DNA of 50,625 bases from Bacteroidota bacterium. Its GTDB lineage: Bacteria; Bacteroidota; Bacteroidia; Cytophagales; UBA9547. The first letter of the stretch is position 1; each line of letters begins with the position of its first letter. The notes beneath the pieces are model-generated. The model worked only from the letters and a program-made list of their open reading frames with translations. It was not told the origin of the DNA and ran no database searches. The stretch lies in contig RDZG01000065.1 in assembly GCA_004293915.1 (NCBI GenBank), positions 1 to 50,625 on the forward strand, read 5' to 3'. The position numbers and the translations under genes are program-made. This document shows positions 42,879 through 50,589 of this stretch, one piece after another.

Positions 42879-43388
42879 TTAAAAACCTGAATCTAAACGT
42901 CTGATAACTCCTGCTTGTTCTAATTCTTGACGAAGCAAATCTTTTTGAACCGAAATGGTTACTCCCAATTTGTACTGGTTTCCAACTTTTACACGGTCTT
43001 CAGGAGCAATGGAGCCATCGTTGCTGTTTGTGGCATATTTCAAATATTTTCCACCATCAGCAAAAAAAGCTTTAAAATAATCTTTGTATTGTTCTTCAAC
43101 ACCAGCACTAGTTGCTAATGCCGATTGTTGATAGCAGTTTGCATTTGAAGCAAATCCCCTAAAAATTACTGCATGAACTGCATTTCGTTTGGCTTCGTTC
43201 AATGCCTTTGTTTGGCTTTTGGAATAACTCCATACTTTTAATAAATAAGTACCTTCAACCCCTGTGTTCACACATTCGACTTCATAAGTCCAAGTATTGA
43301 GGTTTGTAGCCACAGTAGGCGTTTTTTTACAAGAAACGGTGGCAAACATTCCGAATGCCAAAGCAAAATTTACGAGTGTCTTTTTCAT
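42879..43388 (-). CDS. Lipoprotein of the DUF6175 cluster (paralogue 2)
   Basis: This 169-residue lipoprotein has lipobox 'FATVSC' (Cys20). It shares with its neighbour the pattern WTYEVECVNTGVEG, ALNEAKRNAVHAVIFRGF, a second Cys (NANCYQQ), YFKAFFADGGKYLKY and the end LLRQELEQAGVIRR. It is first in the minus-strand run of lipoprotein, lipoprotein, DUF6175 with gaps of 13 and 54 bp, so the three are probably one transcript and one complex. No known domain is recognised beyond the shared core. Confidence 0.78.
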   Translation of the reverse strand: MKKTLVNFALAFGMFATVSCKKTPTVATNLNTWTYEVECVNTGVEGTYLLKVWSYSKSQTKALNEAKRNAVHAVIFRGFASNANCYQQSALATSAGVEEQYKDYFKAFFADGGKYLKYATNSNDGSIAPEDRVKVGNQYKLGVTISVQKDLLRQELEQAGVIRRLDSGF

Positions 43389-43553
43389 TTAATTTTAAAA
43401 CTAATACGGTATTACGGATATATCAAATAAACGTTGGGTTTTCTGAAAATATTTTAATTGAGGTTTGATTTTTTATCATAAATACATTTCGTAAAAATGA
43501 TTCATAAAATCACATTCTCCAAAACCATTCTTTTAATAATCCTCTTTTAATCT

Positions 43554-43561
43554 TAGTTTTG
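43554..43561 (+). promoter_or_regulatory. -7 box for the FAD/Fe-S oxidoreductase
   Basis: TAGTTTTG matches TAnnTTTG, 23 bp before ATG 43585. No TTG at 17-20 bp. Confidence 0.4.
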
Positions 43562-43584
43562 CAAATTGAAAAGCGGGTTAAAAA

Positions 43585-46500
43585 ATGGAAATACAATTAC
43601 AAATTGCCATTGAGCAATTAAAGCAAGGTTTTAAAGGAGATATTTATACAGATGAAGTGCAACGCACTTTATATAGTACGGATGCTTCGGTCTATAAACA
43701 AAAACCACTTTTTGTAACACGTCCAAAAACTATTGCTGATATCAAGAAAATCATAATGTTTGCTACAGAACATAAAACTTCTGTCGTTCCACGTACTGCC
43801 GGGACTTCTTTGGCAGGGCAAGTGGTTGGCGAAGGAATTATTGTGGACGTATCCAAATACTGGAATCAAATTCTCGAAGTCAATAAAGAAGAAAAATGGG
43901 TTAGAGTACAACCTGGAGTTGTTCTTGATGAATTAAATAAACACTTGGAGCAATACGGCTTGTTTTTTGGACCAGAAACTAGTACTTCAAATCGTTGCAT
44001 GATGGGTGGCATGGTTGGAAACAACTCTTGTGGCTCTCATTCAGTGATTTATGGCACTACTAGAGACCACGTTTTAGAACTAAAAACAATTTTGGCTGAT
44101 GGCTCTGAAACTGTTTTTAAAGCATTGAGTCAAAGTGAGTTTATGGATAAATGCTTAGGTAGAACTTCCGCTTCTGATTTAGAAACGAATATTTACCAAC
44201 ATATTAAAGAAAATTTATCTTCAGAAATTGTTAAAAATGAGATTATAAAAGAATTTCCAAAACCAACCATCAAAAGAAGAAATACGGGCTATGCCACTGA
44301 TGAATTGTTGGATACAGAATTGTTTAGCCCTGAAAACATAAGCCCCCAAACCCCCGAAGGGGGCTTTGCTTCCTCAAAATATAATCCATATCTTACTTAT
44401 AAAAATAATTATTCTTGGAATAAAATTGGACAACTCCCCCTTCGGGGGCTGGGGGGCTTCAATTTCTGCAAACTTTTGGCAGGAAGCGAAGGTACTTTGG
44501 CATTTACAACCGAAATAAAATTGAATTTGGTTGATATTCCACCACGAATAAAAGGTGCAGTTGCGATTCATTTAAACTCCATCGATGACGCCTGCAAAGC
44601 CACTATTATCGCACTAAAATATAAACCTGGGGCAGTAGAATTATTGGATGATATCGTTTTAGAAGCATCCGCTCAAAATATTGAACAGAAAAAAAATATG
44701 TTCTTTATCAAAGATTTACCTAAAGCGGTAATCATTGTTGAGTGGGCTCGAGAAACCAAAGAAGAGATAGAAAAACTTGCTCAAGAACTTGAAAACGAAT
44801 TAAATACGCTCAATTTCGGCTATCATTTTCCACGATTGTGGGGAGCCGAAATCAGTGCTGCATGGAGTTTACGCAAAGCAGGTTTAGGACTTTTGGCTAA
44901 TGTACCTGGAGATCCAAAAGCCGTTGCCTGTATTGAAGATACAGCGGTAGCCGTAGAAGATCAGCCCGCTTTTGCGGCAGAATTTGCCCAAATCATGGCA
45001 AAATATGGTAAGACAAGTGTTTATTATGCCCATATAGGCGATGGAGAGTTGCATTTACGTCCAATTTTAGATTTGAAAAAAGCCGAAGACCGAGAACTGT
45101 TTTTCAAAATTACAGACGATGTTGCCACTTTAGTAAAAAAATATGGCGGCTCGATGAGTGGCGAACATGGCGATGGTCGTGTGCGTGGCGAATTTGTTCG
45201 TAAAATGGTGGGAGAAAAGAACTACCAACTTTTTTTAGATATAAAAAAAACGTGGGATCCAAATAATATTTTTAACCCAGGAAAGATTGTGAATTCTCCA
45301 AAAATGAATGAACAATTGCGTTATGAATCAGGACAAGAAACGCGTCAGTTTAAAACCGTTTTCAATTTTGATGAAACAGGTGGAATTTTAAGATTAGCCG
45401 AAAAATGCAATGGTTCTGGAGATTGTCGCAAAAGCAGTGTGATTGGCGGAACCATGTGTCCAAGCTATATGGCTACCAAAAGCGAGAAAGAAACTACACG
45501 AGCCAGAGCCAATATTTTACGTGAATTTTTGACCAATTCACCAAAAGAAAATGCCTTCGACCATAAAGAAATAAAAGAGGTTTATGACCTATGTTTGAGC
45601 TGTAAAGGTTGCAAAAGCGAATGCCCAAGCAATGTGGATGTGGCAACCATGAAAGCAGAATTTCTGCAACATTATTACGATGCAAACGGTGTTCCGTTTA
45701 GAACTCGAATGATAGGAAATTTTGTTAAAAGCATGGAATTGGCTTCAAAGATTCCTGCTATTTACAACTTCCTAATGTCGAATAAAATCACAGGTTCAAT
45801 TGCCAATAAAGTTATGGGCATTCATCCAAAAAGAAGCTTTCCTTTGTTGGCAAAGAAAACTCTCTACAAAACCCTTTGCAGCCCCCTAACCCCCGAGGGG
45901 GGAACTCCCATCGCTCACCCTATTCTTAAAGATTCATATGTAACTTTAACAAAATTAGGATTAAGAATTTCTCCTGTAAATTTAAATATCAGTAAAAATA
46001 GAGACTCAAAAGCCCCCTTCGGGGGTTTGGTGGCTTTTCTTTTTGCAGATGAGTTTACTAATTTTAATGATGTAGAAATAGGAATCACTACCGTAAAATT
46101 GCTCAATAAATTAGGCTATGAAGTTATTATACCTACACATGTGGAAAGTGGACGCACTTTTTTAAGCAAAGGATTGGTGCGAGATGCCCAAAAACTAGCC
46201 ATCGAAAATGTGAAATTATTGAAAGACATCATCACTTCAGAAACGCCATTGATAGGCATAGAACCTAGTTGTATATTGAGTTTTAGAGATGAATATCCAA
46301 AATTAGTACCAAAAGAATTAATTTCTGATGCTCAAAATTTGGCAAAAAATTGTCTTTTGGTAGATGAATTCTTGGCAAAAGAATTAGACAAAGGCAATAT
46401 TAAAAAAGAACAATTTACTCAAGCAGAGAAAAAAATAAAACTGCATGGACATTGCCACCAAAAAGCACTCGCTAGTGTTACTCCTACAAAAAAACTACTG

Positions 46501-46752
46501 GAATTTCCAACCAATTACAAGGTAGAAATGATTCCATCGGGCTGCTGTGGCATGGCTGGTAGTTTCGGATATGAAAAAGAGCATTTTGAAGTAAGCATGC
46601 AAGTGGGAGAATTGGTACTTTTTCCAGCTGTTCGCAAAGCAACTGATTATGAAATAGCTGCGCCTGGAACAAGTTGTAGACATCAAATACACGATGGAAC
46701 GGGCAGAAAAGCAAAGCATCCTGTGGAGATTTTGTGGGAAGCGTTGGTGTAA
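43585..46752 (+). CDS. FAD-binding and Fe-S-binding oxidoreductase (D-2-hydroxyacid dehydrogenase type) with two in-frame insertions
   Basis: This 1055-residue fused enzyme has an FAD_binding_4 domain (about 35-200; PRTAGTSLAGQVVGEGIIVDV, GGMVGNNSCGSHSV). An FAD-oxidase C-terminal domain follows (about 285-575; YYAHIGDGELHLRP, GGSMSGEHGDGRVRGEF). Two Fe-S motif regions are CNGSGDCRKS...GTMCPSY and LCLSCKGCKSECPSNVDVA. A CCG domain pair (about 890-1050) has GIEPSCILSF, LHGHCHQKAL and IPSGCCGMAGSFGYE. Relatives oxidise D-lactate or similar 2-hydroxyacids and pass electrons to quinone at the inner membrane. Codons 253-292 and 766-818 are extra segments bounded by REP-like palindromes; without them the length is 962, close to the family's usual size. 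The frame stays open, so the protein may still be made. Confidence 0.9.
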   Translation: MEIQLQIAIEQLKQGFKGDIYTDEVQRTLYSTDASVYKQKPLFVTRPKTIADIKKIIMFATEHKTSVVPRTAGTSLAGQVVGEGIIVDVSKYWNQILEVNKEEKWVRVQPGVVLDELNKHLEQYGLFFGPETSTSNRCMMGGMVGNNSCGSHSVIYGTTRDHVLELKTILADGSETVFKALSQSEFMDKCLGRTSASDLETNIYQHIKENLSSEIVKNEIIKEFPKPTIKRRNTGYATDELLDTELFSPENISPQTPEGGFASSKYNPYLTYKNNYSWNKIGQLPLRGLGGFNFCKLLAGSEGTLAFTTEIKLNLVDIPPRIKGAVAIHLNSIDDACKATIIALKYKPGAVELLDDIVLEASAQNIEQKKNMFFIKDLPKAVIIVEWARETKEEIEKLAQELENELNTLNFGYHFPRLWGAEISAAWSLRKAGLGLLANVPGDPKAVACIEDTAVAVEDQPAFAAEFAQIMAKYGKTSVYYAHIGDGELHLRPILDLKKAEDRELFFKITDDVATLVKKYGGSMSGEHGDGRVRGEFVRKMVGEKNYQLFLDIKKTWDPNNIFNPGKIVNSPKMNEQLRYESGQETRQFKTVFNFDETGGILRLAEKCNGSGDCRKSSVIGGTMCPSYMATKSEKETTRARANILREFLTNSPKENAFDHKEIKEVYDLCLSCKGCKSECPSNVDVATMKAEFLQHYYDANGVPFRTRMIGNFVKSMELASKIPAIYNFLMSNKITGSIANKVMGIHPKRSFPLLAKKTLYKTLCSPLTPEGGTPIAHPILKDSYVTLTKLGLRISPVNLNISKNRDSKAPFGGLVAFLFADEFTNFNDVEIGITTVKLLNKLGYEVIIPTHVESGRTFLSKGLVRDAQKLAIENVKLLKDIITSETPLIGIEPSCILSFRDEYPKLVPKELISDAQNLAKNCLLVDEFLAKELDKGNIKKEQFTQAEKKIKLHGHCHQKALASVTPTKKLLEFPTNYKVEMIPSGCCGMAGSFGYEKEHFEVSMQVGELVLFPAVRKATDYEIAAPGTSCRHQIHDGTGRKAKHPVEILWEALV
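44341..44460 (+). mobile_element. REP-flanked miniature element inserted in frame (120 bp)
   Basis: The left end, AGCCCCCAAACCCCCGAAGG and then GGGCT, is matched in inverted orientation by the right end CTCCCCCTTCGGGGGCTGGG and then GGGCTTC. Between them are about 68 bp of AT-rich sequence. The segment is exactly 40 codons in phase 0, giving SPQTPEGGF at its start and LPLRGLGGF at its end. It falls between FSPEN and FNFCKLLAGSEG, where relatives are contiguous. The ends look like those of the second element at 45880. Confidence 0.75.
45880..46038 (+). mobile_element. Second REP-flanked miniature element in the same gene (159 bp)
   Basis: The left end AGCCCCCTAACCCCCGAGGG (then GGGAACT) and the right end AAGCCCCCTTCGGGGGTTTG (then GTGGCTT) are related inverted repeats, sharing their core with the 44341 element. 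The interior is unrelated AT-rich DNA. It is 53 codons, phase 0, and its left end is read in the same frame as in the first element (SPLTPEGG versus SPQTPEGG). It lies just before FLFADEFTNFNDVEIG, where relatives have no such segment. Confidence 0.72.
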
Positions 46753-46774
46753 AGCGTAAGATAAACAGAAAATA

Positions 46775-47974
46775 ATGAATACTACAACTCACAAGTTTTC
46801 GTATCATCTAATATTAAAAATACTCTTCCCGATTTTAATTTTAGGATTGGGAGGTATTTTTTTGTATGTTATTTTTACTGATGTTTTGAGTAATTTTAGA
46901 GAATATTCAATACTTCAATTAGTTGTTCTTTTATCACAATACATCTTATTGATTTTCTATGGCATAGACTATATTTTTACTGAAATAGAAATTGATGATA
47001 ATGGAGTTTCTAAAAAAGAACTTTTTAGAAATACATATTTATCCTATAATGAAATAAAGCATTTTGAAAAAAGAAAAAATGGAATATTTATATTTTCTAA
47101 AAATGAAAATGATAAAGCGATTTTTATAGCAAAGCAACTTTATAAATTCAAAGGAATAGGACAACTTTTGTCTTTGAAGATAATAGAAGCTCCAGAAATT
47201 GAAAGTGCAAAAAAAGATAAACAATATTTAATAGATGCAGCAATAAATAATCATCATTTTGGAGATACCGTTAAAACGAGATTATTTGTAATGAATTTGT
47301 TTAAATATGGAAATTATATCTTATGGGGTGCTTCAATTATGCTATTGATTTGGTTGGCATTTTCTACAGTAGAAACAGAATTAACTTTTAGTATCTTAAT
47401 TTCATTACCAATATTTTCATACATATTATTAAAATTTTTCAACAATTACTTTGACTTTATGAATATTAATGGTGCTGAAAAACTAGATGTTTCTAGTATG
47501 ATTCTAGTGCCTTCATTTGGGTTATTTATATGTTCATTTTCTTCGTTTAGATTGTTTGAGAGCAATTTAGTTTTAACCATTTCTATTCTTTTGAGCCTAG
47601 CTGTAGTTTTAAGCCTATTTGATATTTTTATAAAACTTAAAAAAGTATCTTATTTTGTACTAATAATGACCTTAACTATTCCATTAGCAAGTTTTAGCAT
47701 TTACTTTTATAAAACTATTAAAATAGTAAATATATATTTTGATAATTCAACTGCTAAATCCTTTAAGGTTAAAATATTAGATAAATATATTCAAAAAGGT
47801 AAATCAAAAACCCATTGCATAGTAATAGAAAAATGGTACAAAAGATCATCAGAAGAAAGTGAAGATGTGAGTGATGAGTATTACGATAAAGTAAAAGTTG
47901 GCGATTCTATTACAATTGAGCTTTATAATGGAAGCTTAAATACAGCGTATTATGTTTTGAAAAATGAAAATTAA
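46775..47974 (+). CDS. Unknown multi-pass membrane protein, 399 aa
   Basis: I do not recognise this family. The N-terminus has two membrane helices (about 12-35, ILKILFPILILGLGGIFLYV; 45-65). A soluble PH-like stretch follows (about 68-135; IEIDDNGVSKKELFRN, YNEIKHFEKRKNGIFIFSK), as in membrane proteins with 'IxxxxI' bacterial PH folds. Four to five further helices occupy about 175-320. The end is a small beta-rich C-terminal domain (about 325-399; YDKVKVGDSITIELYNGSL). It is very Phe/Ile/Lys rich and appears more AT-rich than its neighbours. It starts 22 bp after the oxidoreductase stop and is followed by a second copy of that gene's 3' end, so it looks like an inserted gene. Confidence 0.7.
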   Translation: MNTTTHKFSYHLILKILFPILILGLGGIFLYVIFTDVLSNFREYSILQLVVLLSQYILLIFYGIDYIFTEIEIDDNGVSKKELFRNTYLSYNEIKHFEKRKNGIFIFSKNENDKAIFIAKQLYKFKGIGQLLSLKIIEAPEIESAKKDKQYLIDAAINNHHFGDTVKTRLFVMNLFKYGNYILWGASIMLLIWLAFSTVETELTFSILISLPIFSYILLKFFNNYFDFMNINGAEKLDVSSMILVPSFGLFICSFSSFRLFESNLVLTISILLSLAVVLSLFDIFIKLKKVSYFVLIMTLTIPLASFSIYFYKTIKIVNIYFDNSTAKSFKVKILDKYIQKGKSKTHCIVIEKWYKRSSEESEDVSDEYYDKVKVGDSITIELYNGSLNTAYYVLKNEN

Positions 47975-47987
47975 TTATAAAAACAAC

Positions 47988-48071
47988 ACAAGCAGTAGGC
48001 ATCAAATCCACGATGGTACGGGCAGAAAAGCTAAGCATCCAGTGGAGATATTGTGGGAGGCGTTGGTGTAG
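47988..48071 (+). pseudogene. Ghost 3' end of the oxidoreductase gene
   Basis: These 84 bp match the last 84 bp of the oxidoreductase (46669-46752) at 74 of 84 positions. They would encode the same end, TSSRHQIHDGTGRK...ILWEALV-stop. Eight of the ten differences fall at third codon positions or within the stop codon without changing the product, and one further difference is synonymous; only one residue differs (Cys to Ser). There is no start codon or upstream part. It therefore derives from a homologous gene that evolved under selection, not from a fresh duplication. Confidence 0.85.
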
Positions 48072-48124
48072 TGATAAATGTTAATTCAAAATTAATTTAT
48101 GATTTAGATTTTCATATTTTTTCT

Positions 48125-48132
48125 TAATTTTG
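48125..48132 (+). promoter_or_regulatory. -7 box for the OmpA-family gene
   Basis: TAATTTTG matches TAnnTTTG, 23 bp before ATG 48156. No clear -33 box. Confidence 0.4.
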
Positions 48133-48155
48133 ATAAAGATTAAAATAATATCATT

Positions 48156-49685
48156 ATGAAACTTTCACATCTATATTTTACTTTTTGTGTATTTTGTGTA
48201 AACCTATTATTCGCACAAAAGGAAGCAAATAATTGGTATTTTGGAAGAAACTGTGGAGTTACATTTTCGTCAGGAAAACCAACGGCTATTACAGATGGTC
48301 TTTTATCAACCGAAGAAGGATGTGTAACAATTAGTGATAATCAAGGCAAAATACTATTTTATACAGATGGTGTAACTGTTTGGGACAAAAATCATCAAGT
48401 GATGAAAGGTGGGACTAAACTTTTTGGCAGTTCTTCTGCAACACAATCTGGTGTAGTCATTCGTAAACCAAATTCAAATAATGAATTTTATTTGTTTACA
48501 GTAGATGAAACCGCAAAGGCAAATGGACTTTGTTATACGCTGATTGACTTAGACAAAAATAATGGATTAGGAGAAATTGATACTACAAAAAAGAATATTC
48601 AGCTCAAAACACCTGTTACAGAAAAACTAACGGCAGTTTTGCACAGAAACAATAGAGATATGTGGGTAATTGCTCATGAATGGAAATCCAGAAAATTCAT
48701 TGCTTATTTGGTAAAACCTGATGGAATTAACCCTATTCCAGTAGTCAGCGAAACGGGATATTTGCACGATGGGAATGGAACTAATACACAAGGGTATATG
48801 AAAGCGAATCCTGATGGAACTAATTTGGCAGTTGCTATCGAAGATTCGTGTAAATTAGAAATATTGGATTTTGATAATGCTACGGGCAAAATAAGTAATC
48901 CTGTATTATTAAGTTTTCCTTTAAAATTATATCTCTATGGTGTTGAGTTTTCGCCTGACGGTTCAGTATTATATTGTTCGGCAGCAGGAACTGGGGAAAT
49001 ATATCAGATTAATCTTCAGGCAGGTTCTGAAGCTGCCATCAAAAAGTCAATAACAATGATAGGAAAATCTGAAAATAAAGAATGGATTGGTGCATTGCAG
49101 ATTGCTATTGATGGAAAAATTTATTTTCCAGTTTATGGTAAAAGTTTTTTAGGAGCAATCAACAATCCAAATGAGCTGGGTTCAAATTGTGATTTCAAAC
49201 TTAATGTAGTGGATTTAGCAGGAAAAATTACTTCATTAGGACTTCCTACTTTTGCTCAAAATTTTTTTAAACAAGATCAAACTGTTAAAAATTTAAAATA
49301 TTTCGATGAAAAATCAGTGTCTATCAAAGATAAAATTATTCTAAAAAACATACGATTTGATTTTGGTAAATTTGTCATTAAACCTATTTCATTTCCTGAG
49401 TTAGATTTGGTTGTAAAAATTCTTAAACAAAAACCAACTTATTTTATCGACTTAAATGGGCATACAGATAATATTGGAAATAAATCAGATAATATCATTT
49501 TGTCGTTCAATAGAGCAAAAGCCATTAAAGATTATCTGATAAAGAAAGGAATTGCTGAAAAAAGAATTAGCTATTTTGGTTATGGAAGCAGTAAACCAGT
49601 AGCAAACAACGATAGCGAAGAAGGAAAAGCAAAAAACAGAAGAGTTGATTTTTCACTTTCTCTCGAACCTGTGATTAGAAATTAG
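48156..49685 (+). CDS. OmpA-family protein with N-terminal propeller-like domain
   Basis: This 509-residue protein has a signal peptide ending LLFAQ. An N-terminal beta-propeller-like domain (about 25-370) starts NNWYFGRNCGVTFSSGKPTA, with 'ILFYTDGVTVWDKNHQVM' and 'GVEFSPDGSVLYCSAAGTG'. A C-terminal OmpA domain (about 395-505) has LKNIRFDFGKFVIKPISFPE, DLNGHTDNIGNKSDN, LSFNRAKAIKDYL and 'RISYFGYGSSKPVANNDSEE'; the peptidoglycan-binding D and R are in NGHTDN and AKNRRVDF. This domain pair is frequent in Bacteroidota, some near type IX genes. It would tether a propeller to the cell wall in the periplasm or under the outer membrane. Single gene. Confidence 0.9.
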   Translation: MKLSHLYFTFCVFCVNLLFAQKEANNWYFGRNCGVTFSSGKPTAITDGLLSTEEGCVTISDNQGKILFYTDGVTVWDKNHQVMKGGTKLFGSSSATQSGVVIRKPNSNNEFYLFTVDETAKANGLCYTLIDLDKNNGLGEIDTTKKNIQLKTPVTEKLTAVLHRNNRDMWVIAHEWKSRKFIAYLVKPDGINPIPVVSETGYLHDGNGTNTQGYMKANPDGTNLAVAIEDSCKLEILDFDNATGKISNPVLLSFPLKLYLYGVEFSPDGSVLYCSAAGTGEIYQINLQAGSEAAIKKSITMIGKSENKEWIGALQIAIDGKIYFPVYGKSFLGAINNPNELGSNCDFKLNVVDLAGKITSLGLPTFAQNFFKQDQTVKNLKYFDEKSVSIKDKIILKNIRFDFGKFVIKPISFPELDLVVKILKQKPTYFIDLNGHTDNIGNKSDNIILSFNRAKAIKDYLIKKGIAEKRISYFGYGSSKPVANNDSEEGKAKNRRVDFSLSLEPVIRN

Positions 49686-50009
49686 AGCATTTTATTCGTA
49701 AGAAATTGTCATTGAGTTTTATGAAGTTATAGGTATTGTTAATTTGAAATAGATATTCGTTACACCTAACCTAATTGAATAAAAAGCTTAATGGGTGAAT
49801 TTTAGAATACTATCCTACTTTACTCAGTTGACGAATTTAATATTATTACAGAAAAAGAGAAATATAATTTTCCAACAATAAATAAAAACTACTGTCATCC
49901 GACAAAATTTTAAGAATAGATAAATTATCTTAAAAAAGTACAATAGCGAAATTTTGCAATTCCGCTATTTTTTATGATTTTGTGAGTTCTCAAGCTAAAT
50001 AAAATCACG
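49686..50009. other. Intergenic stretch before a transposase remnant
   Basis: This 324-bp AT-rich region has no coding frame I can support. It contains a small inverted repeat (TTTTAAGA 49908-49915 with TCTTAAAA 49928-49935) and a terminator hairpin at 49942. The left end of the insertion sequence probably lies within about 49890-49945, but I cannot place it without the right end. Confidence 0.5.
49942..49973 (+). terminator. Terminator-like hairpin upstream of the transposase remnant
   Basis: AATAGCGAAATT (49942-49953) pairs with AATTCCGCTATT (49958-49969) with one mismatch, followed by a T-run. It may protect the insertion sequence from read-through or end the OmpA-family transcript. Confidence 0.6.
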
Positions 50010-50549
50010 ATGCAAAATAGTAAATTATCTGGACAACCCATTATTTGTCAATTACTTTCTTTAATTCCCAAAGAATTAGTAGCTAAATACGAATCTGATA
50101 AATATTACAAAACACTAAAAACATACAAACAATTTGTTTTTATGCTTTTTGGAGTCATTAGTAAATCCAACTCGTTAACTACACTTTGTAAGTGTACGAT
50201 ATTTTTAGAAAATAAGCTCAGCTATGTTGGCATCAATGAATTGCCTGCAAAAAGTACCCTTTCCAATGCCAATATCAATAGAAAGAGTGATGTGTTTGAG
50301 AAATTATACTACGCTTTGATAGCAACCTATCAGTCAGAATTGACTTCTATTTTGATGCATGAAGACATCAATGGCGAAGCTCCTTGTGCAAAATTAAAGC
50401 GATTTGATAGTACCACTATTACTTTATTCAGCGACATTTTCAAATGAGCAGGTCGTTTGCCCTTACCCGAAAATGGCAGTAAAGTTGGGGGCATAAAAGC
50501 CCAAACTTTATTGGCATTTAATAACCTGTCGGTGCCTGAAATACGTTGA
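50010..50549 (+). pseudogene. IS4-family transposase, interrupted and truncated
   Basis: The frame starts MQNSKLSGQPIICQLLSLIP and has the N-terminal DUF4372-like part of IS4 transposases (YKTLKTYKQFVFMLFGVISK, KSTLSNANINRKSDVFEKLYY). It then has the first catalytic region KRFDSTTITLFSDIFK. A TGA (50445-50447) follows where relatives have Gly. The same frame then continues AGRLPLPENGSKVGGIKAQT up to a second stop at 50547, after which no transposase sequence is visible. About 180 codons of the usual 380-400 remain. The element is dead as written. Confidence 0.8.
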
Positions 50550-50589
50550 CCGTTTTGAAGAGTAAAAACGGATTAAACTATTTATAAAA

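Noticed and set aside
44341-44460. GC-rich hairpins inside the oxidoreductase read as transcription terminators
   Set aside because: They lack T-runs, lie inside an intact frame and come as inverted pairs bounding a codon-multiple segment, which fits an inserted element better.
47988-48071. The second oxidoreductase end as a small separate gene
   Set aside because: It has no start codon and encodes only the last 27 residues of a larger enzyme.
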